DNA of 64,000 bases, from contig NC_053112.1 in NCBI RefSeq assembly GCF_010015445.1, forward strand, positions 36,692,665 through 36,756,664, read 5' to 3'. Position numbers and translations under genes: made by a program. The stretch is from Perca fluviatilis. Taxonomy: Eukaryota; Chordata; Actinopteri; Perciformes; Percidae. Shown here one piece after another: positions 35,224-45,926 of this stretch (positions within the stretch are counted from its first letter, which is position 1; each line of letters opens with the position of its first letter). The notes under the pieces were generated by a model. It was given only the letters and a program-made list of their open reading frames with translations, searched no databases and had not been told where the DNA came from.

Positions 35224-36431
35224 CAGTGGGGGAATGTAACTAAGTACATTTACTCAAGTGAGCTGAAGATGAAATTGAGTTTGTTTGAAAACCTACTGAC
35301 ATTTCACCTCGAAGCCGCTTTTTTCACCTGGTTAAATAGAGCGTATAGCTTACTGAAATAGCGGGCTGCTGGAGTCTACTTTCATGTCTTAAATGACTAA
35401 TACGTCCGAATGATGAAATAGCAGTCCATACATAAGAGCATATACGCATAAAGCATGATTGAGTGGGTACACCAGAAGTTTGCGAACACTTGCCTACTCT
35501 GCTGCTGCTGCTACCTGCAGTTAGACTCACAGCAGCAACAACAGCAGCAGAGAGCAGAAGCCAGCAGGCAAGTGTTATTTACATAAACTTCTGGTGTACT
35601 TACAAACTTTCCAATCCATCGCTTTATGAGTACATAACCTATATGTACTAGTGTAGACCTTTGGTATCATTTCGGGCATTATTAGTCATTTACGAGATAC
35701 AAACGTGGGTCCATTAGCCCCGCGCTAAGCTATTCAGCGGCTAACGCTACTCTACGCTAACTCGCCCAATGTTAGACCCAGGTGAAAAAAGCTTCTGGGG
35801 GGGTGTTTGGCTCGAGGTCGTGGTGCAAAGGACCCTAGGGTAAATTACTCCGAACCATCACTTTAAGGACAAATGTTGAGGTACTTGTACTTTACTGGAC
35901 TCTTTTCTTTTCATACCACTTTCTACTTCTACTCCGCTACATTTCAGAGAGAAATATTGTACTTTTTACTCCACTACATTAACCTGACAGCTTTAGTTAC
36001 TAGTTACTTTACAAATTAAGATTTTTGCACACAAAACCCATGCAGTTTTTAAAATACGAAATATAAATGAGTTGCTAAAATGATTAGCCGATTAAACACT
36101 TAGCTGATTGAAAGAACGGTTTGGATCGTTTCCATTTGTTTTGCATTGAGTACTTTGACTTTTCATACTTTAAGTACATTTTCCTGATGATACTTACATA
36201 CTTTTACTTAAGTAACTTGTAACAGAGTATTTTTACAGTGTGGTATTAGTACTAAGTAAAGGATATGAATACTTGTTCCACCGCTGGTTATTACCTTCTG
36301 TTAAGAGATGGGCCATGGATTATATGAATGAAAATGGGAGAATGGAGCCAGAGGAAAAGACATGGAAAATTCCTGAGCTATAAAATGAAGGTCAGAGTGG
36401 TAAAAGGATCTGAATACTTCTTCCATCACTT
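35224..36431. mobile_element. Composite AAGTAC hAT-type element with perfect TSD
   Basis: Starts CAGTGGGGGAATGTAACTAA and ends GAATACTTCTTCCATCACTT. A perfect 8-bp target duplication, GTGATGGT, lies at 35,216-35,223 and 36,432-36,439. Inside are a second right-end-like sequence (GAATACTTGTTCCACCGCTG, ending 36,286) and a large foldback insertion (about 35,265-35,880). Confidence 0.85.
35265..35880. mobile_element. Foldback insertion within the hAT-type element
   Basis: A nested inverted repeat. An outer pair has CTTTTTTCACCTGG (near 35,320) against CCAGGTGAAAAAAG (near 35,777). A middle pair has TTAAATGACTAAT against ATTAGTCATTTA. An inner pair has GTACACCAGAAGTTTGCG (near 35,467) against AACTTCTGGTGTAC (near 35,587), around a CTG/CAG-rich core. 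It interrupts ACTCAAG|TACTTGTAC of the host element. Confidence 0.85.
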
Positions 36432-36739
36432 GTGATGGTCTTATGACTTAAGACTCTGAATTGATCTCCTAAGTTTAAGGAGGCGCTGCTTGTAGCCGAG
36501 ACCTACAAGGGAAGCATTGACTGAGGACGTTTATGGGACAAAGGGAAAATATGAACTTTCCCACAAACATGGCAGCAGATCCCATTTTGACACTCTGACC
36601 TTTTGACATGATGTCAAAGGTAACTGCAGGCTCAGAGAATCACAAACATGACAAAACGGGATTATTTTAGCTCGGAGATTTGGAGGGGGACATTGAAATG
36701 AAAGGCGAGTCGAGAAGCACTTTTCTTCCACACATTCTT

Positions 36740-36745
36740 TTTATT
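36740..36745 (-). terminator. rims1: Distal AATAAA polyadenylation signal, possibly rims1
   Basis: AATAAA on the minus strand at the end of the T-rich (plus strand), repeat-poor block downstream of rims1. It would end a 4.2-kb 3' UTR. Confidence 0.3.
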
Positions 36746-38672
36746 TGTAAATAATAAAAATGAACTTTTTTTTTTTTTTTAAATATAAAACATACACATC
36801 ATTTGAGCCACATCTGTTATACAAACAAGTAATGTTGCAGTGAATGCTTTACTTTTTTTCGAATTTTCTTTTTGTTTCAGTGGAACACAGAAGTTGTAAA
36901 CAATCAGCACATTTTTTTTTTTTTCCTGTTGTAATACTGACAAAGAAAAAAAAAAAAGAAAAGGAAAAACCAGCTTCACCGGACGATGAAAAGAAAAGTC
37001 AACTCTTCTGAAGAGGGTCTGAACATGGCCGGGGAGGGCGGGGGGAGGGGGGGTTCAGACATTGGGTTTGAAGCACAAAGAAGTGTTCAGACGACAACCT
37101 TTAGTAGTACACCTGGAGTTTAAAACTCGGCCAGTTTGTGACGCGAGTCCATCGTCTTGTGTTGTCCCGCTGCATGGTCCCTATGACGTATTACTCGCTC
37201 CTCATTACATGACTTGGCCCCTTTTGCAAATATCACTGCACCCAATGAAAACCCAGGGAATGGCTGTCGAGTATTTACAGTGTATGACTCTCTGTGCATC
37301 TGCGTTTATTCTTTATATATAACGTAACAGTTTCATGTGTTAGCATATCTGAAATCATTATGTTGGAACATAATTCCCATTTCCATAGAAGTGGATCTGA
37401 TTTGTACATATTTATTCATACATCATCTCAGCCCCTTGGAGGTATACTATGGTGTGGAATAGCAGTAAGGAGGGGCTGTGAGGTCTGCGCAGTACTACTG
37501 TGCAGTACTGTACATCTTCCGGAGGGGACGAGGAAAAGACATCAATGTAATCTTGGGATTTAGTTTGAGAGACATTCAGCACCGGACTGAGGGATGTGGA
37601 ATTGACTGCAGTTGAGTTCAAATGTCTTTTGCGTAATGGGAATGGCTTCGGTTTCTTGGTTTTATCTCTTTAATATTCAAGTACGAGCAAACTGTACAAC
37701 TGCATGCAACATACAAGCGGCCCTACAGTATGTGGAACTAACACACGTATCTAGTTCAGTTATCTTTTTTTTTTTTTTTCATTTTTCTTTTACTGTATCT
37801 GTTTTGTTTTACAAAAAACGTGCATGCAGCTCGGATCAGGTTCCAAAGTCATGCTGGCCCCGCCTTTTTTTCCTGGTGGGAGGAGCCTGCAGGGCCGAAA
37901 CGGAGGATGAGCATAGGTGTTGGTGTCCCGACAGAGCAGTCTGATTGGTTACTTTCACATTCACAGAGATGCACAAAGGGGAAACTGTGAGCGATTCTTC
38001 TTTTTCTGTTTGTTTGTCTGTTTCCTAACAACGGGACAAAGAATTGAATGGAACCAGTGACGGGATTGTTGCTTTTTTTTTTTTTTTTTTTAACTATGTG
38101 GGTTTTTTTTTTTCAAAAAGTTAAACTTTTTGTTGTAAAAAAATTCAAGCTGTTGTGCTTGTGTTTAAATTTTCAAAAGAATGTAAACTAAAGGGTTGGA
38201 TTAAAACGTGCTGGGGTGATGGAATGGACTCCCCCCAAAAAAGTTTTAGACGGTCCCTATCTTGCGCTTACTTTTTTTTTTGTTTTTGTTTTACAGTGAT
38301 GTTGAACCCTTGTGATATTTTAAAGTGACTTAAATTTCATTTATTTGTCAACCTCCTGGACCCCATTTAACATTACCCCCCCCCCCTTCCCCCCCAAACT
38401 TCGAACAAAGACAACTTAAAGCTGTCGAATTATTTCATCACCAGTCCCCCCTTGCAGACATTTAACAGTTTTGATATCCTTTTTTTTTTATCTCGTTTAG
38501 TTTTTTTCTCTCCATGCACACACCAGACTGACAACATTATCATGAGCATTTTACGCACTGTAAAAAACATTTTGTGCCAGTAATAACAAGGGGAAAGAAA
38601 TGAACGACAAAGCGAACACGCTAAAACAACTTCAGAGCAGCCATGGTAAACATACTGAAAAGAAGATTTTTT

Positions 38673-38675
<3 letters not shown>

Positions 38676-38726
<51 letters not shown>
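38676..38726. repeat. (GA)n microsatellite
   Basis: About 50 bases of uninterrupted GA repeat within the candidate rims1 3' UTR; CT-rich in the transcript sense. Confidence 0.97.
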
Positions 38727-38728
<2 letters not shown>

Positions 38729-39548
38729 AGTGATGCGGCTCCAAGGTCTAGGCACCAGAAGAAGGCCCTGTGCTTCCAGACTGAACACCCACGCAGGAGC
38801 ACCCTGCCTGGGGGGCAGCATGTTTGCGTTTTCCGAGGATGGCGATCCCTCCTCTGCCTCTGATTGGCTAGTACTCGTTCGTAACCATCGTTGGTTGGAT
38901 TGGTTAGGTCAAAGATTCTCTATGACTAAAGATAGTGCATTACACACTGCACCAATAGTATGAAGCGGTACACACTTCCTGTCGTCCACAGGAAGTGTGG
39001 CCTCGTTTGGAAGTGCAGTGAACATCATGTGGATGGATGAAAATTGATATTTGTAGAATTTATTCATATTTTCTTTTGCTAACAGTTTTTTTTTTACGCA
39101 GCTAAAAGCCATATTCAGCATTAGTTCGCAATCACAGGGTGTTTGCGAACGTTAGCTGACGCTAGCTTATCTGTGTTGCCAGATCTCGCGAGAGCTTGTT
39201 TGAGACAGAAACAGGTCTTGAACAAAGTTAATTTTCTCCTAATTTGTCCATCTGAAAATTTACATTTTAGTGTCAGAATGACCGAGAGGTATGTAGCTTG
39301 TGAACAATTGGTCCAATATTTACTTTGGTGACTATGGGGCGAAAGAATCGCTCATAATCTGTGTTCACGTTCACTTCTCCCATTGGAATCAATACACACG
39401 GACCTGTTGCCAGTGTCCTAAGAGGCGTGGCCGTGGCGAAACCCATGGGACACTGATACAGGAAACTACTCTGAGTTGGGGCGTTGCGGTTTTAAACTGT
39501 CCAGTTAGGTTTAGGCATGAGGAGTGGGATTGGTTAGGGTTAAGGAAA

Positions 39549-40323
39549 TAGTGCGTTCCATTAACCTCGGAACTTGGAAGCTGGAGCTGGGAATGATGTC
39601 ACATCGGATTTTTCATTGTGGGGTTTACCTCTAGCCAGGTTAGCCATTGTTAGCAATACCAGTTGATAGCAACAGATTATGCTGTTCTCATGAGCCATTC
39701 GTTCAAAAAGCTACGGAAAGATAAGCACTGTAATTTGTAAGCGTTCCAATTTTTTTAGTTTTCTGTATTCACCACGCTGACTGCTGCTGTATAAGAACGT
39801 GGCTGGCAGGTCGGGGTGGATGGGTGGGTGTTAACATACAGGACTTTCAAGCCAGAGAGAGGAGTTTGCTTCCCGGGGAAAACTAAAGCCTTTCACCCAG
39901 GAAATCCGTATTCCTTAGTGTTTTAATCCAAATCACGATCTTTTTCCTAAACTTAACTAGTGGTTTTAGTGCCTAATCTTAACTTTCGTCGCGCAGACCA
40001 GCCGGCATCACGTGACCAGCCGGCGGTCTCCTAATTTCGTAGGATATCGTACGGACCCGTTCATGAGAATGCGTTGCGTAACAACATGTCCACAGATAGA
40101 AGTTGGACAGGATTGTGTGTACGACTGATTTAGTGAGTGTGTGTAAGACAGTGCTAATAACTGTATGTTACTACAGCTTTCATAACTGTTGATGCACAGG
40201 GCAGCCATGTTGGATTTTGAGCTTGGGGTACTGCAAGGTTGTCCGAGTTCCGAGGTCAGGGGTCGTGTTTCCAACTTTGACCTCGGAAAAATCTGACTTT
40301 CGAGTACAAATATAACGCACTAT
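39549..40323. mobile_element. MITE with AGTGCGTTCCATTAACC end
   Basis: Left end TAGTGCGTTCCATTAACCTC with GGAACTTGGAAGC; right end carries CCTCGGAAAAATCTGACTTT and ATAACGCACTA as an imperfect inverted match. It contains an inner repeat segment with GGGTGGATGGGTGGGTG and TCCTAATTTCGTAGGATATCG. Confidence 0.75.
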
Positions 40324-40855
40324 AAGAATACCAGGGTAAGCCAATCAGAGGCAGAGTAGGGCGGGTCATGCCTTCACCGTCCTAGGAAAAGAAACATGGC
40401 CTGGGGGCAGGAGTGCCGGCAGTCTGTCGGGGTTCTGGAGGAGGCCAGTGCAGAGAGGACTGCGCCCCCTGCAGGTGTGGAGGGTGATTACCTCTGTCTC
40501 GAGTCCATACATTCCGATGCTTACGTACATTTCTTTGCTTATTGTTGATTCAGTTAAAAATCACCCTGCTTCATTTGATTCTCTGACACTTTTTTTTCCC
40601 CGTCTCCCGTGTCGAGAGCTACTGCTTGTTGTCTTTCGACGGCCCTGCTTCCTCAGCATACACAGAGAAAAAACGATGCGACTTTTCTGAATGGATATGA
40701 AACACTGAAATGTGGCGCTCCCTACAACAGACTAAAATGAACCGCGACAGGAGTGATTGTCAGATCTCAACAAAGCTTTCTCGTTGCGACTGTTTCTGAT
40801 TGTAGTTGTTCTGCATTTCTGCCATCTTTTTTTTTTTTTTTTGTGTGTGTGTTTG

Positions 40856-40861
40856 TTTATT
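40856..40861 (-). terminator. rims1: Proximal AATAAA polyadenylation signal of rims1
   Basis: AATAAA on the minus strand about 63 bases past the rims1 stop codon, followed by an A-rich run. Canonical hexamer, but use is unproven and another hexamer lies 4 kb further on. Confidence 0.4.
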
Positions 40862-40923
40862 TCTCTCTACAGTACGTTTCATGAGTTTGTTACTGGTTGA
40901 AGCGGTGTAGAGCTGTTGGTCCA

Positions 40924-41142
40924 CTAGGATCGGACCCCAGGAGGCCCGGAGGAACTGTCGAGTGACGACTGGGAAGCCCGCCGCGTTATGGAGGCAAGTG
41001 TCGGATCCACCAAGGAGGACGGTGGGAACAACTTGTACCAACCAATGACTGTGCTTGATAAGTCCAGTTCCTCCATTAGGATTTGTGCAACTCCCATGAA
41101 GCTTTTATGGTCCATGCGGCCGTAGTCTCCCCATACAATCAC
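40924..41142 (-). CDS. rims1: RIM1 last coding exon: end of C2B and C-terminus
   Basis: The terminal coding exon has 72 codons plus a TAG stop (40,924-40,926), starting directly after a CCTTCAG acceptor. It encodes VIVWGDYGRMDHKSFMGVAQ, then ILMEELDLSSTVIGWYKLFP and a C-terminal tail with ITRRASQSSLDSSSGPPGVR and a final S. The tail RRASQSSL-SS-GPP--RS is the signature end of RIM1/RIM2. Features such as LDLSS-VIGWYKLFPP fit RIM1 rather than RIM2 (ELSN-VIGWFKLF), and the kcnq5 neighbour supports rims1. Teleosts may carry a and b duplicates; which one this is was not resolved. Confidence 0.97.
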   Translation of the reverse strand: MIVWGDYGRMDHKSFMGVAQILMEELDLSSTVIGWYKLFPPSSLVDPTLASITRRASQSSLDSSSGPPGVRS

Positions 41143-41159
41143 CTGAAGGAAAATCATTG

Positions 41160-41863
41160 GGTTACACTTTATAATAACTACACACTATGTTTAGCGTTAG
41201 TTAACCCTCTGAGGACAAAAGACGCACCGGCTTGTCCAAGCGATGTTTGACAACACTCCTTCTCAAAAAGCGATATTACAAAATTTATAAAATATTTATA
41301 AAACATATATTAACACACTAACTGACCATTAGTGCATGTCTAAATCATTATGTGTAAATACATGCATAAATGTACATCTAAATAGTTTGGTAATCATTTA
41401 CTTACACTTTTTTAATGATCTTTTGACTGTGATTATTGACAATTCCTAAATAACTGATTTGTAATTTTTGTTAAACCTAAATTAAGTGGGGTGGCCTCTA
41501 GCTCACCCAGTAAGAGCGAGTCCTGCAGCGGCGTAGGTTAGAATCCAACCTGCTGCCCTTTGCTGCGTGTCATCCCCCATCTCTCTCTCCCTTTCATATC
41601 TATCCACTTTCTAATGAAGGGAAAAGCCCCCAAAAAATAATCTTTAAAAAAAACCTAAGTATCTAACCTAAGTATGAAAATACAATCATCAATCACATTA
41701 TAGATAAGGTGATTAATCAAGAATAAAACATGTACAACTGTGTTTATGAATACCATACGAATGTGTAATAATGTAGGAACAATGCTTTATATAAATGATG
41801 AATTATGTACATACTGATACTTAACTAATGCTCCACAGTGTGTAGTTATTACGAAGTGTTACC
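41160..41863. mobile_element. MITE filling the last rims1 intron
   Basis: Ends GGTTACACTTTATAATAACT and AGTTATTACGAAGTGTTACC are inverted repeats. The interior is AT-rich and holds a SINE. The left end lies 18 bases from the last exon. Confidence 0.88.
41489..41655 (+). mobile_element. tRNA-derived SINE nested in the intronic MITE
   Basis: Starts GGGGTGGCCTCTAGCTCACC, with A-box-like TAGCTCACCCAGTAAGAG and B-box-like GGTTAGAATCC, then a CCCATCTCTCTCTCC body and an A-rich tail. AAACCTAA occurs on both sides and may be the target duplication. Same family as 31,309-31,480. Confidence 0.85.
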
Positions 41864-41978
41864 TCAAAACCATTTTCTGTCAAATTACAGAGCAGTCTAA
41901 TTCCTCCTGCTAGAACACATTTTCTCATGATGAATTTTGAAAACCTTTGCGATGACGAGAAATAAATCTTGGGCTCAC

Positions 41979-42118
41979 CTGTAAGACTTTACCCTGTGGG
42001 CTTTCCTCAAATAGCAGTACTTGCTGGTACAGTGGATCAAGTGTTTTCCGTGCAATCTTGGTTTTCTTTTTGGCTACGTACGCTCCATTATTCAGCAGAT
42101 AGACCTTGACATATGGAG
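41979..42118 (-). CDS. rims1: RIM1 exon, C2B core with polybasic strand
   Basis: This 140-base exon has a CCTTCAG acceptor and a CAG|GTGAGC donor. It begins with CT of the split alanine codon and encodes 46 residues including PYVKVYLLNNGAYVAKKKTK, then IARKTLDPLYQQVLLFEESP and QGKVLQ. The AKKKTKIARKTLDP stretch is the polybasic C2B strand associated with lipid and partner binding. The sequence LDPLYQQ-L-FEESPQGKVLQV is diagnostic of RIM family C2B. The exon ends in phase 0. Confidence 0.97.
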
Positions 42119-42583
42119 CTGAAGGCAGAGACAAAGCAATAAAATAGCCATTAGTGAGGAACACAGCGACTCTACCACTATAATCTAGATCAGATCTCAC
42201 AGCTGCTTCTATCTTTATGGGAAGGGAAAGCACAGACAAAGCTTCGGCTGGGTTTATCTACTGGATTTCACTGGATGTGAGGTGCATATCACACAATATT
42301 GTGAAGAGTCAGTGTATGACAAGTCTATATCGACAAAGTTTTATTTACGGGATTGCTCTGTTGCCGCCAGAAATTCTGCCGGATGTCGCTCATTTTCAGC
42401 TGGATGTCCGTCACCTTCCGCTTTCTTTGTGCTGGCATTCTAAACTCCGGTGGATTTTTGAGGACTATGCATGGGCGTAACTTTCATTTAACAGTTTGGC
42501 ATTTCAAATTTGACATTTCTCAAGAGCAATTTTTGAAGGAGGACACAAACAGTACAGCCAAAAGAGTACTGTTGATATGTGTA

Positions 42584-42930
42584 GTTGTGGATCTCCAGTA
42601 AGTAGGCTGGCAGGCTATTTTATTCACTTTAAACATCTGATGAAGTGATTCTTTTCTCTAATACAGGTAATGCTGAACTGAGAACTGAGCCCCCTGGAAA
42701 GCTAGCTAGATAACTAATGTTAGCCAGCCGGCTCATTTTCTGTAACCAGTGAAAGCATGTCGGGTGGAATTAGCAAGTTAGCTAACTTACTACCCAACAA
42801 GCTATTAAACAAGCGAACATATGATAAACAACACAGTATCATCTGTATTAGAGAAAATAATCACTTCATCCGATGTTTAAGGTAAATAAAATAGCCTTGT
42901 CTACTTACTGGAGTTCCACAACTAGCTAAC
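42584..42930. repeat. Inverted repeat, arms about 85 bp
   Basis: The left arm (about 42,587-42,668) contains CTATTTTATTCACTTTAAAC and TTCTTTTCTCTAATACA; the right arm (about 42,846-42,928) carries the complement, TGTATTAGAGAAAATAATCAC and GGTAAATAAAATAGCC. The spacer is about 180 bases. Confidence 0.85.
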
Positions 42931-42954
42931 GTTACTGAAGTGATTCAAACTGTG

Positions 42955-43610
42955 TTTTCTCCAAATGGACCAACAGAGCCCGTTGCTCTGGACGGAGACC
43001 AGTGAAGGATATTAGAAGCACTTTTGGGTGAGCGCTAAGGGTTACTGTGCAGCCTCCAACTGAGAGAGACAATGTAAATGTGACATGAGCAACATGTCTG
43101 AAAGTTGGAAGTCTTCTGGTAGCTGTGCCAAGAGAAATCATTCCCAATCTAGCAGAGATGGAGAGCGTAGGTATATGTAAGGAGATAACATAGGCACAGG
43201 CTAATTATTGCTAACTAAAATGATAGTTAACATTAGTAATTAAACCTAAACAGCTCATGTAAGTCAAAACTGCCTGCGAGCTTCTCCTGTACTATACGGT
43301 AATTCCTCTACTATGCCACAGTAAGTCGCTTGGTTATGACACAATCGTTAGCCTATTTTTACAAAAACGTCTACTACAGAGCCATAACGTGAGGTACAAG
43401 GTAATGGAGCCTTTTATACATTGTCGTGTTTCTTTAGAAATAAACAATGGACAAATAGAGTCTTTAAACGCTTCAGATGTAAAGTTATTCGCTGTCAAAG
43501 TGACGTCAAAATGAATGGCAGTCAGTGGGATGCTAACAGGAGGTGATCGCTTTGTAGCATCAAAATGGCGCCATAGGAGCTACGCGTTCTGAAGCGAAGC
43601 TTACCCCCTT
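42955..43610. mobile_element. GGACGGAGACCAG-type repeat, copy 2
   Basis: Uninterrupted relative of 11,643-13,150, from GGACCAACAGAGCCCGTTGC to GAAGCGAAGCTTACCCCCTT. Confidence 0.8.
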
Positions 43611-44042
43611 GGTTTTCTCCCACCCAGCGCCGTTTCTCTTAACAGCGATACTCCCATTGAACAGACCAAACCACTGTGAGGCAAGGAAGAGGGGGCTCAA
43701 GATGTTTTTAAATTTAAAATGCAATTTTTGCACCTTTTGTATTGTTCTACTACTTACACAATTATTTGAATTATATATTATTACATTATTTACAATACAC
43801 AGCATGTTTTTGTGACAACCCTCAAATGAGGTAGGTCCTAACCCCTGCAGGCAGCTCCCCCTCCTCCCCAGCATTGTGTGTAATGAAGTACTTATCCAAA
43901 ACATCGTGAATAAAAGAAATTTATCTCAAAACAAGGTTGGTGCCCCATGAACTTTTGGCATCTATATGAGCATATACAATCACTTAGTCATGTTGTAGCT
44001 GGTTTTAATGTGGAGAAATTACATTGTATTTTTACTTCTGTG

Positions 44043-44104
44043 TGGACTAGCCAGACCCTCCTCAGCAGCGCTGTGGAGGAAGGTCTGGCAATGCGAGACT
44101 AGCG
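44043..44104. repeat. Short inverted-repeat element (CCAGACCCTCC)
   Basis: AGCCAGACCCTCCTCAGCAG and its near complement GTGGAGGAAGGTCTGGC form a hairpin of about 60 bases, flanked by GACTAG-like words. Confidence 0.75.
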
Positions 44105-44177
44105 TATGACTGATGTCTGGAGAGGGAGGGAGAGATTAGTTGTTCTTCGGTATCTCAATTTTGGTTCAGGTTCTCAC

Positions 44178-44279
44178 CAGGGAGGGATTTGGATCCTGGC
44201 TTTTGTACCAGTCCTCGAGCTCTGATAACTTCCACCTCCAGCTGACCCTTTTTCTCCATCATACCGATCTGGATGTCGC
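44178..44279 (-). CDS. rims1: RIM1 exon, start of the C2B domain
   Basis: This 102-base exon runs from a TTTCCCAG acceptor to a G|GTGAGA donor. Thirty-three full codons give DIQIGMMEKKGQLEVEVIRA then RGLVQKPGSKSLP. It holds the first beta strands of the C2B sandwich (QLEVEVIRARGL). RIM C2B domains lack the full set of calcium-coordinating aspartates and work in a calcium-independent way, binding liprin-alpha and phosphoinositides. The visible exon fits that, with no aspartate cluster in this first loop. Confidence 0.97.
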
Positions 44280-44498
44280 CTGGGAAACACAGTAAAGTGA
44301 AAAGGTGATTGGTTTTAATAAGACAGGAAGCAATCGATGACAGTGTGTGCTGCAGAGCTGAAGGTCCTGGCAGTTGCAAGATGAACATGTTGTCTGAAAA
44401 AATAAACCACAAGAATAGTAGTGACTAGTAGCAGAGCCCATAAAGATATAACAGTAGGGATTTTTTATTGACACTGATCAGAGCTGTATATCGCATAC

Positions 44499-45380
44499 TT
44501 GAAGGGTAAATACCGTTCTTTTCAACCTGGACCTTATGTTCCTATGTTTCTGTGTCTAAGTGACTGATGGGAACAACAATCTTTGACATTGGTCCAGTAT
44601 TAAGCGAGATCGCTGCAGTCGGCAGAAACAAGCTACAATGTAAGTTAATAGGACAATAGTCCATCTTGTATTTACCTTCACAGAAGTGCTCGTTTTGCGA
44701 CTGACAGATTCAGATTAATATTCTAGAATATCCTCATTATGGAAAGGATCCCTTCAGAGATAGACCTTTAAAACCTCTCTGAGACCTTTCTGTTTAACCA
44801 GAAACAGCACTGAGGTCGCTAGCGCTAAACCCACCAGACTCCATTTAAAAAAGCAATACTTTTAGTGTGTATAAGCCAACATATTTTCACATGTATATCG
44901 GTACACTATGTGTTTATTTCAACCAAAACTAGAGTTGTGATGGTTGGAAAAGTGGAAAGACTACCCCAAACGGCTTTACATACTTTTATTTTGTTTCTGT
45001 TGACTTTAAATGAAGTGTATCTTACGGAGTCTGGTGGGTTTAGCGAATGCAATTTTGCAGATGTTTTTATGTTTATAAAAAGGATCTTACGCTTTAACAG
45101 AAAGGTCGACCTCCTTAGAAATCCTTTCCATAATGTTGTCAGACACTTAGAATATTAATCTAAGTCTGTCAGTGGCAAAATGAACACTTCTGTGACGGTA
45201 AATACAAGCTGGACAGTTGCCCTGTTAACTTACATTGTAGCTTGTTTCGCTGACTGCCGACTGCAGCGATCTCACTTAATACTGGACCAATGTCAAAGAT
45301 TGTTGTTCCCATCAGTCACTTAGACACAGAAACATAGGAACATAAGGTCCAGGCTGAAAAAAACGGTAGTTACCCTTTAA
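44499..45380. mobile_element. Foldback element, GGGTAAATACCG family, copy 2
   Basis: Left end GAAGGGTAAATACCGTTCTT and right end GGTAGTTACCCTTTAA. The halves are inverted: GCAGTCGGCAGAAACAAGCT on the left, AGCTTGTTTCGCTGACTGCC on the right. About 880 bp with no coding frame. Confidence 0.9.
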
Positions 45381-45926
45381 TTTCTCATTATATTTATTAT
45401 GTTATACTATATTATTATATTATATATGATAGTTCATGATACTATTACTACTAAGACTGTCATAATTAACACCATAATAAAGAGTTAATGCAAATCCCTT
45501 TTAAAAGGTGTAGTATGCGATGTTAATCCAATACACTTTTTGTCAAATTCAGCGACTATCTCCTCGCGGTCACCTAGCTCTGTATTTTCTGTAAAATATA
45601 TGAGGTGTTCCGGTGGAAAACAAACAGAAAGGAGCCCTGCAGAAACCTCCGTGATTTCAATGGAATGAAAACTGATGAGGGCTTATGGAAGTACATCTGT
45701 AATCTGTTTCAACGGATTTTGAAATTAAAAAGCTATTGAATTTCTAGCACTGAAAATGTATGCATTGAAATTATGTATCTGAATGTTTTGCCTCTGAATT
45801 TTACGCTTCAAATTTCCAACAACTTATGCAATTTAATATTTGAATAAACACTAATATTAACATAGTTAAAGTTATGTATTATTACTTATCATATCATATT
45901 AAATTATATTGTACTCTGTTATAATA

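Larger units (their letters stand above)
26500..36725. other. Intergenic region between rims1 and kcnq5
   Basis: No host gene was recognised here. It contains GATA-type arrays, a LINE fragment, SINEs, MITEs and a composite hAT/foldback element, all listed separately. Stretches without a clear repeat are about 26,500-26,880, 27,150-28,100, 31,510-32,000, 33,530-34,540 and 36,440-36,725. Some of these may hold regulatory DNA for the two neuronal genes, but nothing specific can be read from the sequence. Confidence 0.6.
36726..40923 (-). other. rims1: Candidate rims1 3' UTR
   Basis: Downstream of the rims1 stop lies about 4.2 kb with no exon signal. The part from about 36.7 to 38.9 kb is largely free of recognisable transposable elements and carries many long A runs on the transcribed strand plus a (GA)n run (38,676-38,726). 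Two AATAAA signals occur on the minus strand: 40,856-40,861, about 63 bases after the stop, and 36,740-36,745. A MITE occupies 39,549-40,323. A long 3' UTR is plausible for a neuronal gene, but no transcript evidence is visible and the true end is uncertain. Confidence 0.35.
41143..41978 (-). other. rims1: rims1 last intron (836 bp), mostly MITE
   Basis: Short final intron (donor GTGAGC, acceptor CCTTCAG). About 704 of its 836 bases are one MITE (41,160-41,863) that itself contains a SINE. Only about 115 bases at the 5' end and 17 bases at the 3' end of the intron lie outside the element. Confidence 0.85.
42119..44177 (-). other. rims1: rims1 intron (2.1 kb)
   Basis: Intron carrying an old repeat fragment also present at about 34,545-34,640 (here about 42,345-42,450), a GGACGGAGACCAG-type element with an adjoining inverted repeat (about 42,584-43,610), and a small repeat with an internal inverted match (44,043-44,104). 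No extra exon was seen. Confidence 0.75.

Noticed and set aside
37574..37592. TTCAGCACC followed by GGACTGAGG, resembling a REST/RE1 site
   Set aside because: The two half sites have the wrong spacing and the right half is imperfect, so it does not meet the RE1 consensus.
40760..41041. A 93-codon minus-strand frame overlapping the last rims1 exon
   Set aside because: It is out of frame with the conserved RIM C-terminus, so it is a shadow of the real coding exon and 3' UTR.
31309..41655. tRNA-like A and B boxes at 31.4 kb and 41.5 kb as possible tRNA genes
   Set aside because: No cloverleaf can be completed, and the sequences continue into shared SINE bodies and A-rich tails.
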